Positions 52,230 to 60,860 of a stretch of DNA of 64,000 nucleotides are shown here, piece after piece. The DNA is from Pengzhenrongella frigida. GTDB lineage: Bacteria; Actinomycetota; Actinomycetes; Actinomycetales; Cellulomonadaceae. The position numbers were made by a program, and so were the translations under genes. Below the pieces are notes generated by a model, which saw only the letters and a list, made by a program, of their open reading frames with translations, was not told the DNA's origin and did no database searches. The stretch's first letter is position 1; each line of letters begins with the position of its first letter. The stretch spans positions 62,001-126,000 of the forward strand of contig NZ_SDWW01000003.1 in the NCBI RefSeq assembly GCF_004168625.1. Reading direction: 5' to 3'.

Positions 52230-53132
52230 GTGGAGGAGGCCGCGCATCCCGTCCAGCCGGAACCGGCCCCGGACGAGGCCGGGTCACCCGCGCCGGTCGA
52301 CCTGGCCCGTGTCTGGAACCTCGTCGGGACCGTCGTGGCACCGGCCACCTTGGTCAGCGCCCTGCTGTTCTACTTCGGCTACGTCTCGGCGCGGGCGCAG
52401 TTCGCGTACTTCGGCGTGGACGTCGACACCCTGGGGTTCAGCACGCAGGAGTTCGTCATGCGCGCACCGCAGCCGCTGCTCGTCCCGACGCTCGTCCTGC
52501 TGCTGGGCACGGCTGCACTGGTCTGGGGCAACGGCGCGGTGCGGCGCCGCCTCGATGCGGTCCCGAGCGGTTCCGCCAGCCGCTGGCTCGTCGTCCTCAG
52601 GTCCGCCGGCGCGGTGCTTCTCGGGGTGGCGCTCGTGCTGCTGCTCGCGTTTCCGCTGGTGGGGTCCTGGCCCGCCTTCCCCCTGGTCACCCCGGCGCTG
52701 CTGGGAGTCGGCGCGGGGCTGCTGGCCCGGGGCGCGACCTGGGCCACCGGGCGCTCGCGGCCCGGGCGCACGACGATCGTCCTGCTGGTGCTCGTCGTCG
52801 TCGCCTCGGTCTTCTGGCTGACCGCGACCCTCGCGCAGTGGTCCGGCACCGGTCAGGCCAAGGCGCTCGCCCGCGATCTGGTCTCGCTGCCCGCCGTCGT
52901 CGTCGACACCGCCGAGCCGCTGTTCGCCGGTGACCCGGCGGTGGTCGAGACCACCTTCCCGCCGGAGGAGGGCCAGACCTATCGGTACCGCTACCGGGGT
53001 CTGCGGCTGCTGGCCGAAGGGGACGGGCGACTCTTCCTCGTCCCGGAGCGGTGGTCTCCGTCGGGGTCGACGTTCGTCGTGGACTTCGACCGCGCCCGCG
53101 TGCGCTTCCGCTTCGTCGACGACCCGCCGTGA
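52230..53132 (+). CDS. Multi-pass membrane protein, unknown function
   Basis: 300 residues with four to five hydrophobic segments up to about residue 205, then an extracytoplasmic C-terminal domain of about 90 residues ending DRARVRFRFVDDPP. The N-terminal block LLFYFGYVSARAQFAYFGVDVDTLGFSTQEFVMR resembles a family of hypothetical actinobacterial membrane proteins (recollection). The GTG at 52230 is five bases after the lipoprotein stop. The pair may form a surface complex; function is unknown. Confidence 0.7.
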   Translation: MEEAAHPVQPEPAPDEAGSPAPVDLARVWNLVGTVVAPATLVSALLFYFGYVSARAQFAYFGVDVDTLGFSTQEFVMRAPQPLLVPTLVLLLGTAALVWGNGAVRRRLDAVPSGSASRWLVVLRSAGAVLLGVALVLLLAFPLVGSWPAFPLVTPALLGVGAGLLARGATWATGRSRPGRTTIVLLVLVVVASVFWLTATLAQWSGTGQAKALARDLVSLPAVVVDTAEPLFAGDPAVVETTFPPEEGQTYRYRYRGLRLLAEGDGRLFLVPERWSPSGSTFVVDFDRARVRFRFVDDPP

Positions 53133-53184
53133 GGCGGGGGCCCCGACTGTCGCACCTTGCTCGGCGACGGGCCTCGCGGGAGGT

Positions 53185-54531
53185 CTACGAGACGTGCGGC
53201 CCGGCCGGAATCTTCTCGGGTCCGGAGGGCAGCGATTCGACCGGTGCTGCCGAGCCCGCGCCGGCCCGCGCCGAGGTCGCCACTCTGCGGGCGGGGAGCG
53301 CACCGGCAAGGGCCACGACGAGCAGACCCGCGAGCGGGACGATCAGGAGCCCGATCCGCAAGGTGGTGGCGTCCGCGATCAGGCCGACGAGCGGCGGCGA
53401 CAGCAGGAAGCCGATCCGCATCATCCAGCTCAGGATGGTGAGGCCGGTGCCGGTACGGAAGCCGGGGAGCCCGTCGGCCGACTCCATCGCCGCCGGTACC
53501 AGGGTCGCGATGCCGAATCCCGCTGCCCCGAAGCCGAGGATCGTCCCCGGGATCGTCGGGACCGCGAGGGCGAGACCCATGCCGAGGGCGGCGACTGCGC
53601 CGCCGGTGCGGGCGACCGCGCGCTGCCCGAACCGGTCGACGAGGCGGTCCCCGGTCAACCTGCCGAGGAACTGCGTCCCGGCGAGGGCGATGAACCCGAA
53701 GGCGGCGACGCCGGCCGCTGCGTGCAGGGTTTCGGCGAGGTACAAGGTGGCCCAGGTGTTGCCGGCGTCCTCGACGATCGAGCCGCTCAGGGCGATCACG
53801 CCGAGGGCGAGCAGGACCGCGAGGGTGCCCAGGCGGACGCCGGGCCGGACGCCGGGCGACGTGGCGGTGGAGCCGGGGTGCGCCGCGGTGTCGACGAGCG
53901 CGGTGTCGACAAGAGCGGTGTCGACAAGAGCGGTGTCGACGGGCTCCGGGCCCGGGAGGAGGAACCGGTAGCCGGTGAGGTTCACGGCGGCGAAGATCAC
54001 GGCGGAAGCGGTCAGGTGCGCGGTCAGGGAGACGCCCAGACCCACTGCGGCGGCGCCCATGAGCCCGCCGGTGACGGCACCGACGCTCCACATCGCATGG
54101 AACGAGTTGAGGATGGAGCGGCCGTACAGGCGCTGGACCCGCAGGCCGTGGGAGTTCTGGGCGACGTCGACCACCGAGTCGAGCGCCCCGCCCAGGAACA
54201 GTGCCGCCGCCAGGAAGGCCCACGACTGTGCGCTCCCGGCCAGAACGATGACGAGACCGAACAGCACCATGCAGGACACCGCCACCCGGGCCGACCGGAA
54301 CCGGCGGATGAGCATGCCGGCCAGGAGGCCGGCGGCAAGGGCGCCGATCGGTCCGGCGGCGATCGCGAGCCCGAACTCGGTGTTCGACAGGCTCAGCTCG
54401 GACTTGAGGGCCGGAAGCCGGGGGATGAGGTTCGCGGGTACGGCGCCGTTCGTCAGGAACAGCAGGCCGACCGCGATCCGGGCCTGCCGGAGCGCGGGGC
54501 GCGCCGGGGCGCGCGTCGTGGGAGAGGGCAT
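53185..54531 (-). CDS. MFS transporter, YbjJ-like
   Basis: 12-helix permease of 448 residues. LTNGAVPANLIPRLPALKSELSLS near the N-terminus and ALDSVVDVAQNSHGLRVQ are typical of YbjJ-type MFS proteins. The central cytoplasmic loop carries VDTAL repeated (VDTALVDTALVDTALVDTA), encoded by four 15-bp tandem units at 53885-53944. The ATG at 54531 has no ribosome site. It lies 44 bases after the beta-glucosidase stop on the same strand, so it may transport the product or inducer of that enzyme (inferred). Confidence 0.85.
   Translation of the reverse strand: MPSPTTRAPARPALRQARIAVGLLFLTNGAVPANLIPRLPALKSELSLSNTEFGLAIAAGPIGALAAGLLAGMLIRRFRSARVAVSCMVLFGLVIVLAGSAQSWAFLAAALFLGGALDSVVDVAQNSHGLRVQRLYGRSILNSFHAMWSVGAVTGGLMGAAAVGLGVSLTAHLTASAVIFAAVNLTGYRFLLPGPEPVDTALVDTALVDTALVDTAAHPGSTATSPGVRPGVRLGTLAVLLALGVIALSGSIVEDAGNTWATLYLAETLHAAAGVAAFGFIALAGTQFLGRLTGDRLVDRFGQRAVARTGGAVAALGMGLALAVPTIPGTILGFGAAGFGIATLVPAAMESADGLPGFRTGTGLTILSWMMRIGFLLSPPLVGLIADATTLRIGLLIVPLAGLLVVALAGALPARRVATSARAGAGSAAPVESLPSGPEKIPAGPHVS
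53885..53944 (-). repeat. Four 15-bp tandem repeats in the MFS central loop
   Basis: Units start at 53885, 53900, 53915 and 53930; the core GCGGTGTCGAC is invariant. In frame they add or remove five residues (VDTAL) per copy. Confidence 0.85.
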
Positions 54532-54575
54532 GAGGGAGCCGTTCGTCGGGGGTGGCCGGGAGTCGCGGGCGGGGG

Positions 54576-56864
54576 TCAGGTCCGGACGGTGAAGCCGGCC
54601 CGCTGCAGCACCTCGTCGCGCGCGGACGGGCCGACGAGCAGCTCGAAGTCACCCGGCTCGACCACACGCCGACCGGCGGCGTCGACCAGGGTGCAGTCAT
54701 CGACGGGCAGCTCGATCTCCACGGTCCGCCGCTCGCCGGGCGCGAGGTCGACCTGCCGGTAGGCCTTGAGCTCCTTCTCGGCCCACGTGACCGACGTGAC
54801 CGTGTCGCGGAGGTAGACCTGCACGGTCTCGCGGGTCGGGCGCGTGCCGGTGTTGTGCACCGTGACCTGGGCGCGCACGGTCTCGCCGGAGCGCAGGCTC
54901 GGAGTCAGGACGCGCAGGTCGGCGTACTCGACGGTGGTGTAGCTCAGTCCCTCGCCGAACGCGAACGGCGGCCGCTGGGTGAGGTCCGCGTACCGCGAGC
55001 CGTGCTGCCCATGGATCTGGTTGTAGTAGACCGGCAGCTGGCCTGCGTGTGCCGCGAACGACAGCGGCAGGCGCCCGGTGGGTTCGATCAGGCCCAGGGC
55101 GAGCTCGGCGATCGCACGCCCGCCCCGCATGCCCGGGTTGGCCGCCCAGATGATTGCGGCTGCGTCGCGTGCCGAGGGCGGCAGCACCAGCGGCTTGGAG
55201 CTGATCATCACGACGACGAGCGGCGTGCCCGTCGTGGCGAGCGCGTCGAGCAGCGCGACCTGACCGCCCACGAGGTCGAGCGTGGCCGTGGACCGACCTT
55301 CACCCACGAGCTCGATGCGGTCGCCGACGACCGCCACGACGTAGTCAGCGGTCTGAGCGGCGGCCACCGCCTGGGCGATCAGGGCGCTGTCCGGCTCGGC
55401 CGGGAGCACGAACGGCGGTCGCGGCTGGCCGTCGGGCCCGAACTGACCGTCGGGGTCCAGGCCCAGGGTCAGGATGTCGGAGCCGCGGGCGTGCGTGACG
55501 CTCCAGCCGGTCGGCACGTGCGCGCGGAACCCGTCGAGCACCGTCTGGGTCATCGCGCGCGGGTGCCCGTCGGGCAGCCAGTCCACCTGCCCGGAGTTCC
55601 CGGCCCAGTCCCCGAGCTGGGTGTGCGGGTCGTCGGCGTTGGGCCCGACGACGGCGATCGTGCGGGCGGGCTGATCCCCGGCCCTCGCCCGCCCGTCGGG
55701 GCCCGCGGTCAGACCACCGGCGAGCGGCAGCGCGCCGTCGTTCGCCAGGAGCACGAGCGAGCGGCGGGCCACGTCGAGGTTGAGGTCGGCGTGCCGCCGG
55801 GAACCGAGAACCTCGGCCTGGTGGGCGGGGTCGGGCCGGCGCGGGTCCTCGAACAGGCCGAGCTCGAACTTCAGGGTCAGGATCCGGCCGACCGCCGCGT
55901 CGATGAGCGCCTCGTCGAGCAGGCCGTCCCGGACGGCCGCCTGCGCGCCGTCGAAGAACTCGGCCGTCGCCATGATCATGTCGTTGCCGGCGCGAACCGC
56001 GGCGGCCGCCGCGTGGGCGTGGTCGGGCTGCACGTGCTGCTCCCAAACCATGCGGCCCACGTTGTCCCAGTCGGTCACGAGCGTGCCCGGGTAGCCCCAC
56101 TCGCCGCGCAGGACGTCGTTGAGCAGCCACTCGTTCATCGTGATCGGCACGCCGTCCATCGACTGGTAGCCCAGCATGAACGTCCGGCACCCCTCGCGGG
56201 CCACGCGCTCGAACGGCGGCAGGAACCACGAACGCAGCTTGCGGCGCGAGATGTCGGCCTCGCTGGCATCGCGCCCGCCCTGCGTCTCGGAGTAGCCGGC
56301 GAAGTGCTTGGCGGTCGCGAGGATCGCGGTCGGGTCGCCCAGACCGTCCCCTTGGTAGCCGCGGACCATCGCCGAGGCAAGCTCCCCGATGAGGAAGGGG
56401 TCCTCCCCGAAGGTCTCGCTGACCCGGCCCCAGCGCAGGTCACGGGTGATGCACAGGACCGGCGAGAACGTCCAGTGGATGCCGGTCGCGGCCACCTCGA
56501 TCGCCGTCGCGCGCGCGACCCGCTCGAGGAGGTCCGGGTCCCAGGTCGCGGCCATGGCGAGCTGGGTGGGAAAGATCGTCGCGCCGTGGCTGAAGGAGTG
56601 CCCGTGGATGGCGTCCTCGGCGACGATCAGCGGGATCTGCAGGCGCGTCGTGGCGGTCAGCTCGTGGGCCTGCCGGACCCGGTCGGGGGAGGCGTGCAGG
56701 ATCGAGCCGACGTGCAGGTCCGAGACGAGATGCTCGACGCCGTCCTGGGCGTTCAGCTGCATCATCTGCCCGACCTTCTCCGCCAGCGTCATCCGCGCCA
56801 CCAGATCGGCGACGCGGCTCGCGACGGGGAGCGCGGGGTCGAGGTACAGGGGCAGAGCGGTCAT
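54576..56864 (-). CDS. GH3 family beta-glucosidase
   Basis: Glycoside hydrolase family 3 enzyme, 762 residues, no signal peptide, so probably cytosolic. N-terminal TIM barrel with KHFAGYS and nucleophile Asp in TLVTDWDNVG (near residue 260); a second alpha/beta domain with ANDGALPL and VVGPNADDP; C-terminal fibronectin-III-like domain (GETVRAQVTVHNTGTRP). It hydrolyses cello-oligosaccharides or related beta-glucosides. The ATG at 56864 has AAAGGG upstream. A perfect palindrome 71 bases before it is a LacI-like operator. The MFS gene follows. Confidence 0.92.
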   Translation of the reverse strand: MTALPLYLDPALPVASRVADLVARMTLAEKVGQMMQLNAQDGVEHLVSDLHVGSILHASPDRVRQAHELTATTRLQIPLIVAEDAIHGHSFSHGATIFPTQLAMAATWDPDLLERVARATAIEVAATGIHWTFSPVLCITRDLRWGRVSETFGEDPFLIGELASAMVRGYQGDGLGDPTAILATAKHFAGYSETQGGRDASEADISRRKLRSWFLPPFERVAREGCRTFMLGYQSMDGVPITMNEWLLNDVLRGEWGYPGTLVTDWDNVGRMVWEQHVQPDHAHAAAAAVRAGNDMIMATAEFFDGAQAAVRDGLLDEALIDAAVGRILTLKFELGLFEDPRRPDPAHQAEVLGSRRHADLNLDVARRSLVLLANDGALPLAGGLTAGPDGRARAGDQPARTIAVVGPNADDPHTQLGDWAGNSGQVDWLPDGHPRAMTQTVLDGFRAHVPTGWSVTHARGSDILTLGLDPDGQFGPDGQPRPPFVLPAEPDSALIAQAVAAAQTADYVVAVVGDRIELVGEGRSTATLDLVGGQVALLDALATTGTPLVVVMISSKPLVLPPSARDAAAIIWAANPGMRGGRAIAELALGLIEPTGRLPLSFAAHAGQLPVYYNQIHGQHGSRYADLTQRPPFAFGEGLSYTTVEYADLRVLTPSLRSGETVRAQVTVHNTGTRPTRETVQVYLRDTVTSVTWAEKELKAYRQVDLAPGERRTVEIELPVDDCTLVDAAGRRVVEPGDFELLVGPSARDEVLQRAGFTVRT

Positions 56865-56934
56865 GGGGGGCGACCCTTTCGCGACGCGACGGCGCGCAGA
56901 CGGTGAGGCGCAGACCGCAACCGCGGAAAGCGAG

Positions 56935-56952
56935 TCTCGAATCGATTCGAGA
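56935..56952 (-). promoter_or_regulatory. LacI-family-like operator palindrome
   Basis: TCTCGAATCGATTCGAGA, an 18-base perfect palindrome with a central CG, upstream of the beta-glucosidase. The symmetry and central CG fit a LacI-type sugar repressor; such a repressor gene is not in the window. Confidence 0.55.
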
Positions 56953-57008
56953 GCAGTCGCTCGCGGTACGGAGGACCGCACACACCGTCAACTTCCCCCG
57001 GTGACCGT

Positions 57009-57422
57009 CTAGGCCGGGGTCTCACCGATGTTGACCATCCACGGGATGCCGAACTTGTCTACGCACATGCCGTACTCGTCGCCCCACATCTGCTTCTCCA
57101 GGGGGACCGACACGGTGCCCCCCTCGGCCAGCTTGGCCCAGTAGCCGCGCAGGTCGTCTCCGTCGTCCCCGCTGAGGCTCACCGTGATGTTGTCCCCGGG
57201 GTTGTGGGCCATCCCCGGCGGGGTGTCGGCTCCCATGAGGGTGAGCCCGGAGTCGCTCTCGAGCATGCCGTGCATGATCTTGTCCGCTTCCGGCGCGTCC
57301 GGGCTGCCGTACTCGCCATACGTGTTCAGCGTCAAGGCGCCGCCGAAGACGGTCCGGTAGAACTCCATCGCATCCCGCGCGTTGCCGGCGAAGTTGATGT
57401 AGGGGTTGAGCCTGGAAGTCAT
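57009..57422 (-). CDS. VOC-family (PhnB-like) protein
   Basis: 137 residues, two glyoxalase-like betaalphabetabetabeta modules. LNPYINFAGNARDAMEFYRTVFGG, MHGMLESDSGLTLMGAD and MWGDEYGMCVDKFGIPWMVNI are the PhnB-like blocks. Members act as dioxygenase- or epimerase-like or antibiotic-binding proteins; the true substrate is unknown. The ATG at 57422 follows GAGGAGGA. It is divergent from the F420-type protein. Confidence 0.88.
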   Translation of the reverse strand: MTSRLNPYINFAGNARDAMEFYRTVFGGALTLNTYGEYGSPDAPEADKIMHGMLESDSGLTLMGADTPPGMAHNPGDNITVSLSGDDGDDLRGYWAKLAEGGTVSVPLEKQMWGDEYGMCVDKFGIPWMVNIGETPA

Positions 57423-57454
57423 CAGGTCCTCCTCGAGTCGTCACGACATCAGTC

Positions 57455-57473
57455 ATCGGAGACTAGCTCCGAT
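57455..57473. promoter_or_regulatory. 19-bp inverted repeat in a divergent promoter
   Basis: ATCGGAGACTAGCTCCGAT, seven-base perfect arms with spacer ACTAG, between the VOC gene and the F420-type gene. A candidate operator for either or both; the regulator is unknown. Confidence 0.45.
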
Positions 57474-57523
57474 AGGGGTCGCGAGCACGGGTGCGGGGCG
57501 GCCGTATCGAGGAGGCGTCAGCC

Positions 57524-58012
57524 ATGAGTTCAGCAGCGACCAGACCGCCGAGCGTCCCGCCGCCCTGGATCGTGCACACCGCCTGGCGCGCGCATCGTGC
57601 GCTCTACCGGCTCAGCGGTGGCCGCTTCCTGTGGACCACCGCGAACAAGCGCGGCTGGGGCGCCCTGCGCCTCACGACCGTCGGGAGGAGGTCCGGGCAG
57701 GAGCGCAGCGTCATCCTCGGCTACCTCGAGGACGGCTCGGACCTCGTCACCCTCGCGATGAACGGCTGGGACGAGGGCCAGCCCTCCTGGTGGCTCAACC
57801 TCGAGGCGCAGCCCGACGCCGTCGTGCGACTGGCCGGTCAGGCCCCGCGCCCGGTGCGAGCGCGCCCGGCCGTGGGGGAGGAGCGTGACCGGCTGTGGCA
57901 GAGGTGGGCCGCGGTCGATCCACAGCTTGACGGCTTCGCCGGCCGACGGTCGACGCCGACTCCCGTCGTGGTCCTCGAACCGCGCCCCGACCTGCGACAG
58001 TGGAGCGCATGA
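57524..58012 (+). CDS. Deazaflavin (F420)-dependent nitroreductase-family protein
   Basis: 162 residues, DUF385/Ddn-type split-barrel fold. GALRLTTVGRRSGQERSVILGYLEDG and PSWWLNLEAQPDAVVRL are conserved F420-binding blocks. Such proteins reduce quinones or nitro compounds with reduced F420. The ATG at 57524 follows AGGAGG. Its stop overlaps the next start (ATGA). Confidence 0.85.
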   Translation: MSSAATRPPSVPPPWIVHTAWRAHRALYRLSGGRFLWTTANKRGWGALRLTTVGRRSGQERSVILGYLEDGSDLVTLAMNGWDEGQPSWWLNLEAQPDAVVRLAGQAPRPVRARPAVGEERDRLWQRWAAVDPQLDGFAGRRSTPTPVVVLEPRPDLRQWSA

Positions 58013-58512
58013 ACCGGACCGACACCCCCACCACCTGGGACGAGCGCACCACGCTGCTCACCATGCTCCAGTACACGAGGGACACCGCGATCGCGAAGTG
58101 CGCGGGACTCTCTGCGCAGGGAGCGTCGGCGGCGCCGCTGCCGACGTCGCCGATGATGACGGTCGGGGGCGTCCTCAGCCACCTGCGCTGGGTCGAGCAC
58201 TCGTGGATCGAGGCCCGGTTCGTCGGGGGACCCGACCTCGGCGCCTGGACCGAGGCGGAGCCGGACAAGGAGTTCGCCATCGGCGCCGAGACACCTCTGC
58301 CCCAGCTGGTGCAGGAGTACGTCGACCAGGCGGTCCGGACCGACGCGATCCTCGCGGGCCTCGACCTCGACGCGCGGTCCGCGACGCCGCGGCGGTCCGG
58401 CGAGCACCCCACCCTCCGCTGGGTCGTGCTGCACCTGATCGAGGAGAACGCGCGGCACAACGGGCATCTCGACCTGCTGCGCGAGCTGGCGGACGGCGTG
58501 ACCGGGGACTGA
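58009..58512 (+). CDS. DinB/DUF664-family protein
   Basis: 167 residues forming a four-helix bundle. MTVGGVLSHLRWVEHSWIEARF and LRWVVLHLIEENARHNGHLDLLREL carry the metal-binding histidines typical of DinB/mycothiol-dependent maleylpyruvate isomerase-like proteins. Some are thiol (mycothiol)-S-transferases. The ATG at 58009 overlaps the preceding stop; a GTG at 58000 is possible. Its stop is seven bases from the convergent DsrE stop. Confidence 0.85.
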   Translation: MNRTDTPTTWDERTTLLTMLQYTRDTAIAKCAGLSAQGASAAPLPTSPMMTVGGVLSHLRWVEHSWIEARFVGGPDLGAWTEAEPDKEFAIGAETPLPQLVQEYVDQAVRTDAILAGLDLDARSATPRRSGEHPTLRWVVLHLIEENARHNGHLDLLRELADGVTGD

Positions 58513-58519
58513 CCCTCGG

Positions 58520-58870
58520 TCAGATGTTGATGACCTTCTCGGCCCAGGTCGTCCACTGCGCCAGCTCGACCATCGAGGACCGGTGCGCACCGTCGATGAG
58601 GCGGTCCTCCGCCAACCCCCGGGCGTCCAGGCACGTGCCGCAGCACCCCAGGGCCACCCCGTGGGAGGCCAGGGCGGCTGCTTGTCTTCCGGTGTTGTAG
58701 TAGCCGTCGGGCACCTTCTGCCCGGCCGCGACGGCGACCACCGAGTCACCGAAGAAGAACACCCTCACCTCGTGGCCGCCGGCGACCATCTGGGCGGCCC
58801 AGCGCAGGGCGTTGTAGACGCGCTCGGTTCCGTACGGCGGGTCGTGCAGGACGAAGAGCACTCGTTCCAC
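58520..58870 (-). CDS. DsrE/DsrF-family sulfur-relay protein
   Basis: 116 residues, alpha/beta fold of the DsrE/TusD type. The active-site-like GCCGTCLDARGL has cysteines C76, C77 and C80. Such proteins carry persulfide sulfur in relays. The GTG at 58870 has GGAGG five bases upstream. It is divergent from the ArsR-rhodanese gene at 58963 and shares its promoter region, linking it to the sulfur-transfer cluster. Confidence 0.85.
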   Translation of the reverse strand: MERVLFVLHDPPYGTERVYNALRWAAQMVAGGHEVRVFFFGDSVVAVAAGQKVPDGYYNTGRQAAALASHGVALGCCGTCLDARGLAEDRLIDGAHRSSMVELAQWTTWAEKVINI

Positions 58871-58962
58871 TGTTCCTCCAAAGATCACTGGATCATCCCT
58901 CGATGGGACGCTAGGCTCCGGACCAGGGTCGTGTCCAGGGCAGTCGATCGACAGGGGTGGCG

Positions 58963-59631
58963 ATGAGTCGCAGGCAGGCCAAGGACGCGGTGTTCGAGCA
59001 GTTCGCGCGCATCGGCAAGGCGCTGTCCAGCCCCAAGCGCCTGGAGCTGCTCGATCTGCTGGCACAGGGAGAGCGGTCGGTCGAGGCGCTGGCCCGGACC
59101 GCCAATCTCAACGTGACGACGACGTCGGCACATCTGCAGGCGCTCAAGCAGGCGCGTGTCGTGGCCACCAGGCGGGTCGGGACCAAGGTGTTCTACCGGT
59201 TGGCCGGGCGGGACGTCGCCGAGCTGTACCTGCAGATCCAGAGGGTCGCCGAGCATCACCTGCCGGACCTCGGGGAGGCGCGGGTGAACTTCCTCGGGCC
59301 CGACGACACCGACGAGGTCGGGCGGGAGGAGGTGCGACGGCGCGTGCGCGCCGGCGACGTCATCGTGATCGACGTCCGCCCCGAGGAGGAGTTCGCGGGC
59401 GGGCACCTCCCCGGCGCCAAGTCGTTCCCGCTCGACCAGCTGGCCGCCCGGCTCGCTGAGCTGCCGACCGGCGTCGACGTCATCGCGTACTGCCGAGGCC
59501 CGTACTGCGTCCTGTCCTATGACGCCGTGCGCCTGCTGCACGCGCACGGACGAACCGCTCGCCGGCTGGCCGACGGGATCCTCGAGTGGCAAGCCGCCGA
59601 CCTGCCCGTCGAATCGGCGGACGTCGCATGA
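58963..59631 (+). CDS. ArsR-family regulator fused to rhodanese
   Basis: 222 residues. An N-terminal winged helix (about 10-95: FARIGKALSSPKRLELLDLL, TTSAHLQALKQARVVATRR) and a C-terminal rhodanese (about 120-215) with persulfide Cys177 in AYCRGPYC. This architecture suggests a regulator that senses or handles sulfane sulfur. The ATG at 58963 is preferred over GTG 58957. Its last base pair overlaps the next gene (ATGA). The likely target is the DsrE divergent promoter (inferred). Confidence 0.9.
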   Translation: MSRRQAKDAVFEQFARIGKALSSPKRLELLDLLAQGERSVEALARTANLNVTTTSAHLQALKQARVVATRRVGTKVFYRLAGRDVAELYLQIQRVAEHHLPDLGEARVNFLGPDDTDEVGREEVRRRVRAGDVIVIDVRPEEEFAGGHLPGAKSFPLDQLAARLAELPTGVDVIAYCRGPYCVLSYDAVRLLHAHGRTARRLADGILEWQAADLPVESADVA

Positions 59632-60785
59632 CGGCGGGCCCGATCTACCTCGACCACAACGCGACCACCCCGGTGGACCCCCGCGTCGTGGACGCGATGC
59701 TGCCGTACCTGCGCACGCACTTCGGCAACCCCTCCAGCGATCACCCGTACGCGTCAGCGCCCCAGAGCGCCGTCGCGAGGGCCCGGCTCCAGGTCGCCGC
59801 GTTGATCGGCGCCCGTCCCGAGGAGATCACCTTCGTCGCCAGCGGGTCCGAAGCGGACGCCGCCGCCATCCGCGGCGTCGTGACCGCCGCACGGGCCGCG
59901 GGGGTCGCTCACCCCCACGTCATCACGCAGGCGACCGAACACCCCGCGGTCCTGGCTGCGTGTCACTACGCGGAGCAGTTCCACGGCGCGCAGGTCACCA
60001 TCGTCCCCGTCGACCGGGACGGCCGGGTCGACCCGGCGGCGGTCGAATCGGCCCTGCGCCCGACGACGGTGCTGGCCTCCGTGATGCACGCCAACAACGA
60101 GACCGGAGTCATCCAGCCGATCCGAGACCTGGCCGCGGTGGCGCACGACCACGGCGTGGTGCTCCACACCGACGCCGCGCAGACCGTCGGCAAGATCCCG
60201 GTCGACGTGACCGCCCTCGGGGTGGACCTCCTGACGCTGGTCGGGCACAAGATGTATGCCCCCAAGGGCGTCGCCGCCCTCTACGTCCGCGCCGGCACCC
60301 GGGTGGAGCCGCTCATCGGCGGCGGCGGCCAGGAGCGAGGCAGGCGCGCGGGGACGGAGAACGTCCCGTACATCGTCGCCCTCGGCGAGGCCGCGTCGAT
60401 CGCCGCGGACGACCTCGCCGACGGCGTCGGCACCCGCCTGGCGGGCCTGCGCGACGAGCTCGAGGACGCGCTCGCCGGCCACCTCCCGGGGCGGGTCCGG
60501 CTCAACGGGCACCGGGCGCACCGCCTGCCCCAGACGCTCAACGTCAGCATCGACGGCGCCGCCGGGCACGCGATCCTGGCTGCGTGCGCCGAGGTGGCCG
60601 CGTCGACCGGCTCCGCCTGCCACGCCGGAACCCACTCGCCGTCGCCGGTGCTGCTGGCGATGGGGCTGTCCCCCGAGCGTGGGCTGTCCGCGCTGCGCCT
60701 GACCCTGGGACGTTGGACCACCCACGCGGACGTGGCACGCGCGGCTGAGGCGTTGGCCCGCGCCGTCCAGGTCGCCGGTCGGTAG
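59628..60785 (+). CDS. Cysteine desulfurase (NifS/IscS class)
   Basis: Pyridoxal-phosphate enzyme that makes alanine and enzyme-bound persulfide from cysteine. 385 residues. PLP Lys208 (VGHKMYAPKG), H105, D182 (LHTDAAQ), and active-site Cys331 in STGSACHAGTHSPS. The N-terminus IYLDHNATTPVDP is family-typical. It overlaps the ArsR-rhodanese gene and precedes a rhodanese. No SufU or IscU scaffold is nearby, so it more likely feeds a sulfur relay than Fe-S assembly. Confidence 0.92.
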   Translation: MTAGPIYLDHNATTPVDPRVVDAMLPYLRTHFGNPSSDHPYASAPQSAVARARLQVAALIGARPEEITFVASGSEADAAAIRGVVTAARAAGVAHPHVITQATEHPAVLAACHYAEQFHGAQVTIVPVDRDGRVDPAAVESALRPTTVLASVMHANNETGVIQPIRDLAAVAHDHGVVLHTDAAQTVGKIPVDVTALGVDLLTLVGHKMYAPKGVAALYVRAGTRVEPLIGGGGQERGRRAGTENVPYIVALGEAASIAADDLADGVGTRLAGLRDELEDALAGHLPGRVRLNGHRAHRLPQTLNVSIDGAAGHAILAACAEVAASTGSACHAGTHSPSPVLLAMGLSPERGLSALRLTLGRWTTHADVARAAEALARAVQVAGR

Positions 60786-60860
60786 GTAAGGCCGCGGGCC
60801 GGGCCTGCACCCCTACCCCCGCACCCCAGTGCGGCGTAGCGTCGAGCCGGGGGAGGGCGC

